Positions 8,055 through 16,180 are shown, counted from the stretch's first letter. The stretch: 64,000 nt of DNA from Olivibacter domesticus (GCF_900109575.1 NZ_FOAF01000001.1:2079662-2143661), one strand, 5' to 3'. Notes: a model not told the origin generated them from the letters alone. Translations and numbers: made by a program.

Positions 8055-9263
8055 TTAGTTAAACAGACAAAGTTGCGTATTTGTTTCTTTTGGGCGAGTA
8101 GACCTACCATATACCGTACGCCCTCCGTATTTCCATGAATCGGCTCTTTCTCGCGCTATCACTTCTTCAAGATTGTTGTTTGGCACAAATGATCGTTCTC
8201 TTTCTAAAGAGACTTTCGCTAGGTTTTTAATTGCTTCCGACTTCTCTCTAAATCCAATTTTTGCTTTTTCTAACGCTTTCTGCAATACCATTATTGCCTC
8301 GTCGTAAGTATTAGTAGGTACTGGAAAAGGATGACCATCCTTCCCGCCATGTGCAAAAGAAAACCGGGCAGGGTCATCAAATCTACTTGGCGTACCATGA
8401 ATAATTTCACTAACAAGTGTAAGCGACTGAATCGTTCTCGGACCAACCCCCTCTAACAACAATAATTGCTCTATAGTATTAATATCTCGTTCCTGCGCTA
8501 ATGTCAATATAGCTCCTAACCTTTTTAAATTAACATCTTTAGTCGAAACTTCGTGATGATTTGGCATAATAATGCTTCTTGCCTCCTTAAGTATATATGC
8601 CGGGTCTTCCCTACTTATTGCCAAAATCCCTTGTTGTGTACTGCTGGCTTTCCTATCGGTAAGATTCAGTATTTGTCCTTGATTTTGACCATAAATAAAA
8701 CTATGTGGCTCCTCTACGAAGGATTTTATTTGTTGAGAATGCCAATGGTAACGTCTTGCCATTTTACTTTTTGTATTCATACCTTGCTGAATAACGGACC
8801 AGTCGCCATCTTTACTTAAAATGAAAGAGTGTAAATAGAGCTGAAAACCATCCTGTATAGCTGTGTTATCAACTTTTGCTGCTAGCTTGCTATTTCTAAC
8901 CAGTATATCACCATTAAGTCCAATTTGGTTAGCTATTTTAATAAGCTCATTTGGTGTTTGTAGCGAATGTTTACCCCTACCTCCACATATATAAATGCCC
9001 AACTCGGTTGAACGTCTGTTTATCGAGCTTTTTAAAGCTCCCATCACAGACGTGGTAATACCGGAAGAGTGCCAGTCCATCCCTAAAACACAACCTAAAG
9101 ACTGAAACCAACAGGGATCGCTCATTTTGCTTAAAAGTGCTTGCCTCCCATATTCTATAATAATTGCTTCAACAATTGCCCCTCCCAATGAACTCATCCT
9201 TTGTGCCAACCATTTGGGAACATGTCCATAATGCAAGGGTAAATCAGCATGGCCATTTCTCAT
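8055..9263 (-). CDS. DUF763 family protein with helix-hairpin-helix motif
   Basis: Full-length DUF763 protein. The family signature is obvious at the N-terminus: RNGHADLPLHYGHVPKWL, then ARMSSLGGAIVEAII-like helix and GMDWHSSGITTSVMGALK. A helix-hairpin-helix-like stretch LLLLEGVGPRTIQSLTLVSE lies around residues 268-288, followed by FSFAHGGKDGHPFPVP, also typical of the family. No biochemical function is established that I know of. The HhH element and direct coupling to endonuclease V (1 nt between stop and start) point to a nucleic-acid repair or processing role, which is inference. The 402-aa length is normal; no signal peptide, so cytoplasmic. Confidence 0.9.
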   Translation of the reverse strand: MRNGHADLPLHYGHVPKWLAQRMSSLGGAIVEAIIIEYGRQALLSKMSDPCWFQSLGCVLGMDWHSSGITTSVMGALKSSINRRSTELGIYICGGRGKHSLQTPNELIKIANQIGLNGDILVRNSKLAAKVDNTAIQDGFQLYLHSFILSKDGDWSVIQQGMNTKSKMARRYHWHSQQIKSFVEEPHSFIYGQNQGQILNLTDRKASSTQQGILAISREDPAYILKEARSIIMPNHHEVSTKDVNLKRLGAILTLAQERDINTIEQLLLLEGVGPRTIQSLTLVSEIIHGTPSRFDDPARFSFAHGGKDGHPFPVPTNTYDEAIMVLQKALEKAKIGFREKSEAIKNLAKVSLERERSFVPNNNLEEVIARERADSWKYGGRTVYGRSTRPKETNTQLCLFN

Positions 9264-9404
9264 AATAAATCAAATAAACGAAAGCAATTTACTAAAAAAA
9301 ATAGCAAATATAAAATTGTTATTTTTATTTTTATATTGCACCATTCAACTATCTATGTATAAAAAATAAATAATTTACATCAACTAGTAAGAAGATTTAT
9401 CTAA

Positions 9405-9860
9405 ATGAAATTATTAACCACGTTATTCTTTAGTGCAGCTGTTTTTCTTTCTTTAAATAAGATACAAGCGCAGCAAAAACCAGTCTTAAAATTAAACCAT
9501 ATTGCCATTTATGTGGAGAACCTAGAGAAAAGTACTTCTTTTTACAAAGATGTATTACAATTAGCTGAGATCCCTGAGCCCTTTCACGACGGTTTACATA
9601 CTTGGTTTACCCTTGGGGGAGCTGGAAACCTACACCTCATCCAAGGAGCCAAACATGGGGTCGAAAGAGAAAAAAACGACCATCTTTGTTTCAGTATCGA
9701 AGATATCGAAGCATTTATAAAAAATCTTCAGAAACACAGCGTAACATATTTTGATTGGCCAGGAAATAAAGGTAAGGTTACTACGCGAGTGGATGGCGTA
9801 CATCAAATATATTTCCAAGATCCTGATGGTCATTGGATTGAAATTAACGATGAAGCCTAG
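9405..9860 (+). CDS. Secreted VOC (glyoxalase/bleomycin-resistance fold) protein
   Basis: Vicinal-oxygen-chelate fold protein: LNHIAIYVENLEKSTSFYKDVLQL (first beta-alpha-beta-beta-beta unit, candidate metal ligand His32), HLCFSIEDIEAFIKNL and the terminal QDPDGHWIEIND with the conserved Glu ligand. Unlike most VOC enzymes it starts with a signal peptide (MKLLTTLFFSAAVFLSLNKIQAQ), so it should act in the periplasm. One domain of about 125 aa implies a dimer, as in glyoxalase I. The substrate is unknown; glyoxalase I activity is one possibility but would be unusual outside the cytoplasm. Ends in a bidirectional terminator shared with the convergent sugar permease gene. Confidence 0.88.
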   Translation: MKLLTTLFFSAAVFLSLNKIQAQQKPVLKLNHIAIYVENLEKSTSFYKDVLQLAEIPEPFHDGLHTWFTLGGAGNLHLIQGAKHGVEREKNDHLCFSIEDIEAFIKNLQKHSVTYFDWPGNKGKVTTRVDGVHQIYFQDPDGHWIEINDEA

Positions 9861-9861
9861 G

Positions 9862-9903
9862 TTACTGTTAGTTATTTGTTATTGGTTGTTCGTTATTAGC
9901 TAG
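9862..9903. repeat. Low-complexity GTTATTGGTTGTT-type repeat
   Basis: Short degenerate direct repeats of GTTATT(G/T) words just after the VOC stop codon. The same wording (TTATTGGTTGTTAGTTATTGG) recurs at about 41996-42034, so it is a repeated intergenic word in this genome rather than chance composition. Confidence 0.4.
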
Positions 9904-9930
9904 GACTCAAACAAGAAAGTCAGTACAACA

Positions 9931-9967
9931 AAAAGGCCAATTAGCTTTTGACTAATTGGCCTTTTTT
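9931..9967. terminator. Bidirectional terminator
   Basis: Perfect inverted repeat AAAAGGCCAATTAG (9931-9944) / CTAATTGGCCTTTT (9952-9965) around a 7-nt loop, with a T run to 9967 on the plus side and A run on the left for the minus strand. It lies between the convergent VOC and sugar-permease genes and serves both. Confidence 0.92.
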
Positions 9968-9984
9968 ATATCAACTAATTATTA

Positions 9985-11409
9985 TTAATGTCCTCCTGCT
10001 ATTGGCCCCACATGTTCGATATTTTTAAACTTTTTAGAGCAATAAATCCCAAAAACAAAAATATAAATGTAACAAACAATAGGCAATATTAACGACAATT
10101 GAACGCCAATCTGATCAGCCAATGCACCTTGTATAACTGGTATAATTGCTCCTCCAAGGATTGCCATAACAAGCAGGGATGAGCCCTGGCTAGTATACTT
10201 CCCTAAGCCAGCAATAGACAAGGTGTAAATATTCGAGAACATAATGGAATTAAAGATACCTATTCCCAAGATCGAATACATCGCGTACGCGCCCGTATTT
10301 ATTGTACTTGAAGCAAGCAATAGTACATTTATACCGGCAAATATAGCCAAAGTTCTAGCTGGGGCAGCTTTACCGATCAAGAAACCTGCTAAGTTTAGTA
10401 CAATAAATATCAAAAAGAAACTGACCTGGTCAAAAGTTAATTCCACTAAACTAAAAATTAACAGGAATACCAATGTAGCCGTTCCGATCATATAGATGAT
10501 TTTCTTGCTAAAATTAATGTTGTGATTTAAATAAATAGCACCTAAGAACCTGCCAATCATTGCTCCTCCCCAGTATAAAGCAAGGTAGTTTTTACTTACA
10601 GATTCTGTCAGTCCCATTATTTGCTCTTGTTCCAAAAAGCTAATGATAAAGCTACCGATAGCTACTTCAGCACCAACATAGCAGAATATACCTAAGACGC
10701 CTAAACGTAAATGCACAAACTTTAATGCGCCCAAGCCCTTCACTTCTTTCTCTTCTTCTGACATTTCAAAGGACGGTAGTTTAACAGCCGAAATAAACAC
10801 GGCTACCAACAATAAGATTCCCGCGAAAATAATATAGGGGATACGTGTTGCTTGTGGACTAATAGTACCACCATTAGAGAAAAATTCGAAAATCAAATGT
10901 CCGCCTAAAACGGGTGCAATAGTAGTACCTAAAGAGTTAAATGCCTGCGTCAAATTTAGTCGACTTGAGGCACCGTTTTCTGGGCCTAATAGAGAGACAT
11001 AGGCATTTGCAGTGATCTGCAAAATTGTAAATCCTAGTCCAAGAACAAACAAAGCCGTTAGAAACAATCCATACAAGGAAGAAGTAGCTGCTGGCCAGAA
11101 TAATACACAACCAAAGGCTGATAATATAATTCCTGCGATGATTGACTTCTTATAGCCAATCTTATTGACAGGATCACCCCATTTAGAGGAGATTATAAAA
11201 TAAGCTAACGATCCTATGAAATAAGCCCCAAAAAAACAAAACTGAACCAACATGGATTCAAAGAAGGTCAGATTGAATAACTGCTTAAGATAAGGAATAA
11301 GAATATCATTCATGCAGGTAATGAACCCCCACATAAAAAATAATATTGTTAAGGTGATTAGCGGTATAACATATCGCTGGTTGTTCGAGGTGGTTTGGAT
11401 ATTGCTCAT
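9985..11409 (-). CDS. fucP: Sugar MFS transporter, FucP (L-fucose:H+ symporter) type
   Basis: Twelve-helix major facilitator permease of the FHS family. Starting at MSNIQTT the first helix contains TLTILFFMWGFITCMNDILIPYLK, the FHS signature with the Asn-Asp pair that carries sugar and proton binding residues in FucP. Later helices include LTQAFNSLGTTIAPVLGG and SNIYTLSIAGLGKYTSQGSSLLVMAILGGAIIPV, also family hallmarks. An in-frame ATG 17 codons upstream gives a polar extension and is rejected. L-fucose is the family archetype, but homologues also take glucose, galactose or N-acetylglucosamine. GH95 fucosidase-type genes at 44-49 kb make fucose plausible; nagA at 21-22 kb leaves GlcNAc open. 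Confidence 0.9.
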   Translation of the reverse strand: MSNIQTTSNNQRYVIPLITLTILFFMWGFITCMNDILIPYLKQLFNLTFFESMLVQFCFFGAYFIGSLAYFIISSKWGDPVNKIGYKKSIIAGIILSAFGCVLFWPAATSSLYGLFLTALFVLGLGFTILQITANAYVSLLGPENGASSRLNLTQAFNSLGTTIAPVLGGHLIFEFFSNGGTISPQATRIPYIIFAGILLLVAVFISAVKLPSFEMSEEEKEVKGLGALKFVHLRLGVLGIFCYVGAEVAIGSFIISFLEQEQIMGLTESVSKNYLALYWGGAMIGRFLGAIYLNHNINFSKKIIYMIGTATLVFLLIFSLVELTFDQVSFFLIFIVLNLAGFLIGKAAPARTLAIFAGINVLLLASSTINTGAYAMYSILGIGIFNSIMFSNIYTLSIAGLGKYTSQGSSLLVMAILGGAIIPVIQGALADQIGVQLSLILPIVCYIYIFVFGIYCSKKFKNIEHVGPIAGGH

Positions 11410-11531
11410 GAAAATACGTTTAATATAGCCTACATTCAATCTTAGTTGAAAGTACGGCACGAATATACATTTTTGAATTTAAAAAAAATTCAATTATGCC
11501 TAATATATCAATTTAAAACGTATTAGCAGAT

Positions 11532-12482
11532 CTATTTTGACTGAAATTGCGAGCCCTGAATCGCACCGCGTCGCTCCAGTTCTTTATCAATATATGTTTG
11601 GATACTGGATTTGCCCAGCCCCCAATTAGGAGCAATCAATAACTCCTGATCTGCCAAACCAAAAAGACGTTGTATAATAATATCCGGCCTAAGAAGGGGA
11701 ATAAAAGCACATAAAAACTCGGTGTACTCTTCTAAGCTAAATACATGAAATGGATTTCTTTTATACTGCACCCCCATAATCGATCCTTCAACAATATGGA
11801 GGTGATGTAGTTTAATGAATTTAATCTGAGGAAACCTATTGATTTCGTCAGCATATTTTAGCATCATTTCTTTCGTTTCCCAAGGAAAACCAAAAATAGT
11901 ATGAACACAAATATCTAAAGAGCTATTTTGAACTAAGTTAAGTGCTTTTTCTAATTCTCCGTGTGAACAACCTCTGTTAATTTTCTGGAGTGTTTCATCA
12001 TAAATAGATTCCATGCCCATCTCTAAGTCAACATCGTATCTATCTGAATAGCTCTCTAAAAGTGCTATTTTTTCAAAATCAATACAATCTGGCCGTGTTC
12101 CAACAGAAAGGCCAACTACATGCTCTGGAGCAATGCTTAACGCCTCATCATACATCGCTTTCAGGTAATGTACCGGTGCATAAGTATTCGTATTCGGTTG
12201 GAAATAAATTACAAATTTCTCTGCACGATAACCATTAACTGCTCGCTCTATTCCCTGTTCCACCTGTTCACGTATAGTAGGCAGTTTCCGCGCACTGTCG
12301 GGTGTAAAAGAGTCTACATTACAATAGGAACAGCCACCAAATCCCTTGCTTCCGTCACGATTTGGACAAGTAAAATTACCATCTACGATAATTTTGAAAA
12401 CCCGCTTATCATGATACTTTTTCTTAAGGTATGCACCATAATGGTTATAGGGTTTAACGCCCGAATCTAGTAATGTAGCCAT
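11532..12482 (-). CDS. TIGR01212-family radical SAM protein (YhcC type)
   Basis: Radical S-adenosylmethionine protein with a non-canonical long cluster motif Cys39-X11-Cys51-X2-Cys54 (CPNRDGSKGFGGCSYC), exactly the TIGR01212/YhcC pattern. Other family features are YFQPNTNTYAP, LSVGTRPDCI (SAM-contact strand), DLEMGMESIYDETLQKINRGC and HTIFGFPWETKEMM. The length (316 aa) is normal. The reaction is not known. It has a clear promoter with the -7 element at 12491-12498, only 8 nt before the ATG, so the mRNA is probably leaderless or nearly so. Single-gene unit. Confidence 0.92.
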   Translation of the reverse strand: MATLLDSGVKPYNHYGAYLKKKYHDKRVFKIIVDGNFTCPNRDGSKGFGGCSYCNVDSFTPDSARKLPTIREQVEQGIERAVNGYRAEKFVIYFQPNTNTYAPVHYLKAMYDEALSIAPEHVVGLSVGTRPDCIDFEKIALLESYSDRYDVDLEMGMESIYDETLQKINRGCSHGELEKALNLVQNSSLDICVHTIFGFPWETKEMMLKYADEINRFPQIKFIKLHHLHIVEGSIMGVQYKRNPFHVFSLEEYTEFLCAFIPLLRPDIIIQRLFGLADQELLIAPNWGLGKSSIQTYIDKELERRGAIQGSQFQSK

Positions 12483-12490
12483 AATTCCTG

Positions 12491-12522
12491 CAAAGGTAAC
12501 TATTTGGAATTATAATAAACAA
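12491..12522 (-). promoter_or_regulatory. Promoter of the YhcC-type radical SAM gene
   Basis: On the minus strand TTG (12522-12520), 21-nt spacer, TACCTTTG (12498-12491). The ATG begins at 12482, so a start point 5-8 nt downstream of the -7 box leaves almost no 5' UTR. Confidence 0.65.
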
Positions 12523-12584
12523 TCAACTAGCTAAACTGTTAAGATAGTGATAGTCAATTCCACTAACGATAATCGGAAGTCGAT

Positions 12585-12770
12585 ATGAAAAAAGGACAAA
12601 AAGTAACTGGTACACAAGATGCCGGAAAAAATGTTTTTATGGGAGGTTCCACCTCTGATAAATCGTTTAAAGATCAAAAAATACTTAAAAGACATCAAGG
12701 GCTGCCTAACGCTGGGGGTCGTTCTCCAGATTCAGGAGCGAGAACAGACAATGAAAAGAACAAAAATTAA
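12585..12770 (+). CDS. Small basic hydrophilic protein, unknown
   Basis: A 61-aa ORF encoding a Lys/Gly/Ser-rich polar protein without cysteine, signal peptide or hydrophobic segment (pieces: GTQDAGKNVFMGGSTSDKS, KRHQGLPNAGGRSPDSG). I do not recognise a family. It is favoured as real because it fills a gap between genes, has an ordinary codon pattern and ATG, and its composition (low hydrophobicity, no rare-residue clusters) is unlike random AT-rich translation. It could be an intrinsically disordered or nucleic-acid-binding small protein. Confidence is limited by its length. Confidence 0.55.
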   Translation: MKKGQKVTGTQDAGKNVFMGGSTSDKSFKDQKILKRHQGLPNAGGRSPDSGARTDNEKNKN

Positions 12771-12835
12771 TTAACCTTATTTATCCACAAGATCAAGTAA
12801 GCCAAGCTCCTTTACTAAAAGGAGTGATTATTTAC

Positions 12836-12843
12836 TAAATTTG
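12836..12843 (+). promoter_or_regulatory. Probable -7 element ahead of the 43-aa ORF/SDR gene
   Basis: TAAATTTG matches TANNTTTG. No good TTG at the proper distance upstream. The predicted start point around 12850 would give a roughly 20-nt leader for the ORF at 12870 and cotranscription with the SDR gene. Confidence 0.35.
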
Positions 12844-12869
12844 CCGTTAGTTCCAACTATCAAACAATA

Positions 12870-13001
12870 ATGGCAAGAAAAACGCAAAGACAGACGGGGA
12901 GTATTAACGATATAAAATGCTCTTCGAAGAAGTATTCTATTAAAGATAATAATCCCCGTCCATTAGATACTTTATTATCCACTTCACACCTAAGAAAATA
13001 A
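12870..13001 (+). CDS. Possible 43-aa basic small protein
   Basis: Short ORF MARKTQRQTGSIND...HLRK, ending 8 nt before the SDR gene start and preceded by a TANNTTTG element. It is basic (net positive) and polar, with one Cys. No family is recognised. The close spacing to the next gene and the promoter position suggest translation, but the length is short enough for a chance ORF in AT-rich DNA; it might alternatively be a leader of the downstream gene. Confidence 0.35.
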   Translation: MARKTQRQTGSINDIKCSSKKYSIKDNNPRPLDTLLSTSHLRK

Positions 13002-13009
13002 GCTTAAAG

Positions 13010-13810
13010 ATGAACGCTTTAATAATTGGCTGTGGTTGGGTGGGTACTATTTTCGCGAAAGAACTTCACCGCTTAAACTACGAAGTGCACGGCACAACTA
13101 CATCCGCTGAAAAAGCTTACCGAATGGCTTCTGTCGGAATGATTTCGTATGTTTTAGATTTCTCTCAGGAACATCCCCCACTAGACCATATTTTGACTTC
13201 TATTAATTTCGACCTTATCTTAGTGAGTGTACCGGCAAAGAAAATAGAGACATATACTAGCTGTTCAGCTAAATTTGAAAGATTAAGCACTTTTCTTCAG
13301 ACATTAAAAAGTAACTGCGTCATTTATTTGAGCTCCGTTGGCATTTACCCTGCTTTGAACAAAATTATCCATGAATATACCGTTCCTGCAGATCAACTAG
13401 ATACAAAGTTATATCATGCAGAATTTATACTTTCCTCTAAATTGGAAAAGCTAAATATTCTACGATTGGGCGGCATCTTTGGCGCTGATAGAATTCCAGG
13501 CAAACATTTTAGTGGCAAGGTATGTAAAGTAGGCAACCAACCTGCCAATTATATCCATGTGGACGATATTTGCAATATACTGCTCACACTCCGCAAACAG
13601 GAAATACAGAGAGAAATACTTAACGCTGTGTCACCATCACATCCATTAAAAGCAGCTATTATTAGCGCGATGGTTGCTAAATACGGTTTCTCGCCACCTA
13701 TAGCATTTGAGGATACGGAAGCGGAAGAGCAGAAAAAAATAGTTTCATCGGAGAAGCTTATAAAACGATTAAATTACACCTTCCTATACAAATCACCTAC
13801 AGACTATTAA
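13010..13810 (+). CDS. NAD(P)-binding SDR-like protein (YeeZ-type epimerase/dehydratase)
   Basis: Extended short-chain dehydrogenase-like protein. A Rossmann nucleotide loop sits at the very N-terminus (ALIIGCGWVGTIFAKEL, Gly7-X-Gly9-X2-Gly12), followed by GTTTS where the adenine-ribose phosphate is usually held, so NADP is likely. The strand VIYLSSVGIYP (SDR Ser position) is present, and NYIHVDDICNILLTL is typical of the epimerase branch. The catalytic YxxxK is not clear (a Tyr-Xaa-Ala variant, YHAEFILSSK), as in YeeZ-type members. The length (266 aa) fits. The substrate is unknown. Confidence 0.82.
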   Translation: MNALIIGCGWVGTIFAKELHRLNYEVHGTTTSAEKAYRMASVGMISYVLDFSQEHPPLDHILTSINFDLILVSVPAKKIETYTSCSAKFERLSTFLQTLKSNCVIYLSSVGIYPALNKIIHEYTVPADQLDTKLYHAEFILSSKLEKLNILRLGGIFGADRIPGKHFSGKVCKVGNQPANYIHVDDICNILLTLRKQEIQREILNAVSPSHPLKAAIISAMVAKYGFSPPIAFEDTEAEEQKKIVSSEKLIKRLNYTFLYKSPTDY

Positions 13811-13818
13811 GCATCGTT

Positions 13819-14745
13819 TTATTTCATACCAAACGCGCTTAATACAGCCTTACCCCTCCAAGATTGTGGTGTATCTAATCCTAATATCCAAGCGATGGTG
13901 GCGGCCGTATCATACGTAATGATTACATCTTTTATCTCATGTCCTTTTTTTATTCCAACGCCATTTATCACCCATGGAATCTGCACTTCATCTAGTGATT
14001 TTCCACCATGCCCTTTATCTTTCCCTCCATGATCGGCAGACAATATGATGATTGTTTCATCCGCTATCCCAGCGGCTTTTACAGCATTTACTATTTCTCC
14101 TATCCGCTGGTCTACTTCCTTAAGTTTAGTATAATAAGCAGGTGTTCTATGCCCTATTTCATGCCCAGTATGATCTGGTTCATCGAAATGAATAAAGGTA
14201 AATAAAGGCTTCTCTTCTTGGATCACTTTGACGGCCTCTTTCAAGCAAAGATCCTCATTATCATTCGTAGGAATAACCTTTGTGATCGCATCTTTTTCGA
14301 TTAGGTGTCCTATTCCAGGCCAGCTATATACCGCAGCAGTTACTGACTGTTTTTTTTGCTGCCTGATTACGCTAAAGATACTGGGGAACAGCTTATATGT
14401 TGTAGTATCCGCTGACGGAATTTCAGGTGTTTTACTTCCCCATTCTGTATAACCGTGTAATGTGGGGCTGGCTCCCATCAACATGGAAGCCCAATTGACT
14501 GCACTGGAAGATGGCAGAACAGAACGTGCTTTTAGAGACCATGCGCCTGTTTCCATTAATTTTTTAAGATTGGGCATGTCAGCTTCAGGCAAGGCGTAAG
14601 CACCAAAACCGTCGCATCCAATGAGAACAATATGTTTTGCCTTGCTCACCTGAGCATTTATCGGTAATGCTATAGCGAGCAAAAATAATGTATAAAGGAG
14701 TTTTCTCTTTGAGACGATGTTAAGATATTCTCTAATCTGTACCAT
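13819..14745 (-). CDS. Secreted type I phosphodiesterase/nucleotide pyrophosphatase-like enzyme
   Basis: Alkaline-phosphatase-superfamily hydrolase. After a signal segment (KRKLLYTLFLLAIALPINAQ) come the metal ligand Asp45 (IGCDGFGAYAL), the nucleophile loop LPSSSAVNWASML (aligning with the NPP motif PTxTxPN, so the nucleophile would be Ser81 instead of Thr), FDEPDHTGHEIGHRTP (Asp and His ligands) and LSADHGGKDKGHGG (Asp, His, His). It probably hydrolyses a phosphodiester or pyrophosphate in the periplasm or at the cell surface. The first ATG puts about 15 polar residues before the hydrophobic core, acceptable for a signal peptide. The replacement of Thr by Ser is known in some phosphatases of the superfamily; the substrate is open. 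Confidence 0.88.
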   Translation of the reverse strand: MVQIREYLNIVSKRKLLYTLFLLAIALPINAQVSKAKHIVLIGCDGFGAYALPEADMPNLKKLMETGAWSLKARSVLPSSSAVNWASMLMGASPTLHGYTEWGSKTPEIPSADTTTYKLFPSIFSVIRQQKKQSVTAAVYSWPGIGHLIEKDAITKVIPTNDNEDLCLKEAVKVIQEEKPLFTFIHFDEPDHTGHEIGHRTPAYYTKLKEVDQRIGEIVNAVKAAGIADETIIILSADHGGKDKGHGGKSLDEVQIPWVINGVGIKKGHEIKDVIITYDTAATIAWILGLDTPQSWRGKAVLSAFGMK

Positions 14746-14869
14746 ATTCCTAGCTAAGCTAATTGTCTTACTTAAATACGTTAATGACGCTAATCTAATA
14801 CTTTAATATTACTTAACAAAGTTTATTATATTTAAAATTAAACACAACCGATTGCTTAAAATTTATGGC

Positions 14870-14902
14870 AAAAAAAAGCCTAAAAGTGAATTTCTTTTAG
14901 GC
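14870..14902 (-). terminator. Terminator of the acyl-ACP desaturase gene
   Basis: Stem GCCTAAAAG (14878-14886) / CTTTTAGGC (14894-14902), 7-nt loop; on the minus strand it is followed by eight U residues (A run 14870-14877). It lies 25 nt past the stop. Confidence 0.88.
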
Positions 14903-14926
14903 CTCTCTTCAATAAAATATTTAATA

Positions 14927-15928
14927 TTATCTTCCTCCGTGAATCCATTTAAAGCTATAATGTTTTTCGGGGTTTTTCATACGGTCAGCTATGCGAAGTA
15001 AGCGATCAGGTAATCGCATTAAGTAATCTCGTGCTTTCTCACCCGCTTCGTTCAGATTGGTCATCGCATCCACCTTCCATTCAGTTAACAACTCTTTCAT
15101 AATATCTACATAATCAACAGCCGTATAAACACCCAACCGTTGAGCAGCATCTGAAAAATGCGAAAACAATTCACTTTGTGGTTCACCAGATTCACGTAAA
15201 AAATGTGCAGGCATCACGATCTTCTTTTTCATCATATCTTCAAAAGCGACAAGCACCTCGCTTGCATCCACTTCTGCTGCCTTTGAAATAAATGATATAT
15301 AAGCTTTTGCATGGCGAGCTTCGTCAGAAGCAATCACTCCACACATTTTAGCTAACAACTTATCTCCAGATTGTTTTGCCAATCCAGCCACTCTTCTATG
15401 TGATATATTAGTAGCAATTTCCTGAAAAGAAGTATAAATAAAATTGCGGTAAGGATCCCTGCCGGTACCAATATCAAAACCGTCTCGTAGCAGGTATTGA
15501 ACAGAAATTTCAAACTGTCTCATATCTACCCTTCCGGATAAGAATATGTATTTATTAAGTAGATCACCGTGGCGGTTTTCCTCGGCAGTCCAAGCTCTCA
15601 CCCATTTCATCCAGCCCCCCTGTTCGTGCTTTTCTACATCATCAACCATCGTCAACCACGATTCGTAGGTTGGCAACGCTTCTTCAGTGACCGTATCCCC
15701 AATTAATACCGCCACTAAATCATACGGTAACTCTTTTGCGCTGTCCTGTAGATCCTTAATCTCTTGAAAAAATGTATCTCTTGAAGCATCTGGCAAGAAA
15801 TCAGCAGGCTGCCACATTTCTTCAACAGGCTTTAAGTACTCACTCATCTCATTGAGCATGTACGGCTCAAGATAGCTCATCACTTCTTTTCTCGATCCCT
15901 CGTGTATTGGTTGCATGGTATTTTCCAT
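14927..15928 (-). CDS. Acyl-ACP desaturase (soluble di-iron, stearoyl-ACP type)
   Basis: Soluble ferritin-like di-iron desaturase that introduces a cis double bond into acyl-ACP, for membrane unsaturated fatty acids. Iron ligands are visible in two pairs: AEENRHGDLL and DEARHAKAY, with additional Glu in LPTYESWL and FQEIATNISHRR. The length (about 333 aa) fits the plant-like/actinobacterial family. A -7 promoter box (15938-15945) overlaps the first in-frame ATG (15940), so translation more likely begins at the ATG at 15928 (MENTMQPI) or 15916. Needs a ferredoxin and reductase from elsewhere; the 2Fe-2S reductase at 26.4 kb is one conceivable donor, which is speculation. Single-gene unit with its own terminator. 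Confidence 0.93.
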   Translation of the reverse strand: MENTMQPIHEGSRKEVMSYLEPYMLNEMSEYLKPVEEMWQPADFLPDASRDTFFQEIKDLQDSAKELPYDLVAVLIGDTVTEEALPTYESWLTMVDDVEKHEQGGWMKWVRAWTAEENRHGDLLNKYIFLSGRVDMRQFEISVQYLLRDGFDIGTGRDPYRNFIYTSFQEIATNISHRRVAGLAKQSGDKLLAKMCGVIASDEARHAKAYISFISKAAEVDASEVLVAFEDMMKKKIVMPAHFLRESGEPQSELFSHFSDAAQRLGVYTAVDYVDIMKELLTEWKVDAMTNLNEAGEKARDYLMRLPDRLLRIADRMKNPEKHYSFKWIHGGR

Positions 15929-15937
15929 ATATAGTGA

Positions 15938-15945
15938 CAAATATA
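15938..15945 (-). promoter_or_regulatory. Probable -7 promoter element of the desaturase gene
   Basis: TATATTTG on the minus strand (TANNTTTG). No good TTG is found 17-23 nt upstream. It rules against the ATG at 15940 and leaves the ATG at 15928 nine nucleotides downstream. Confidence 0.45.
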
Positions 15946-16180
15946 AGTATATGGATATAAAATAACGATTGACCTATCAACTTACATTTTAAACAATATA
16001 CCTATTTTAAAAATCAACAATCTATCTGTCAATATGTTGTATGAAAAAATCAGTTTCGCTTAAAATTAAAAAGTGTAGAATATCATTTTTTTATTCCTAA
16101 AATTGGCCCTTCTTATAAAAATCAACTCGGCTGTCATCTCAAAAAGCTATGTTCATTAAGCAAAGATCAGCAAGTAGCTA

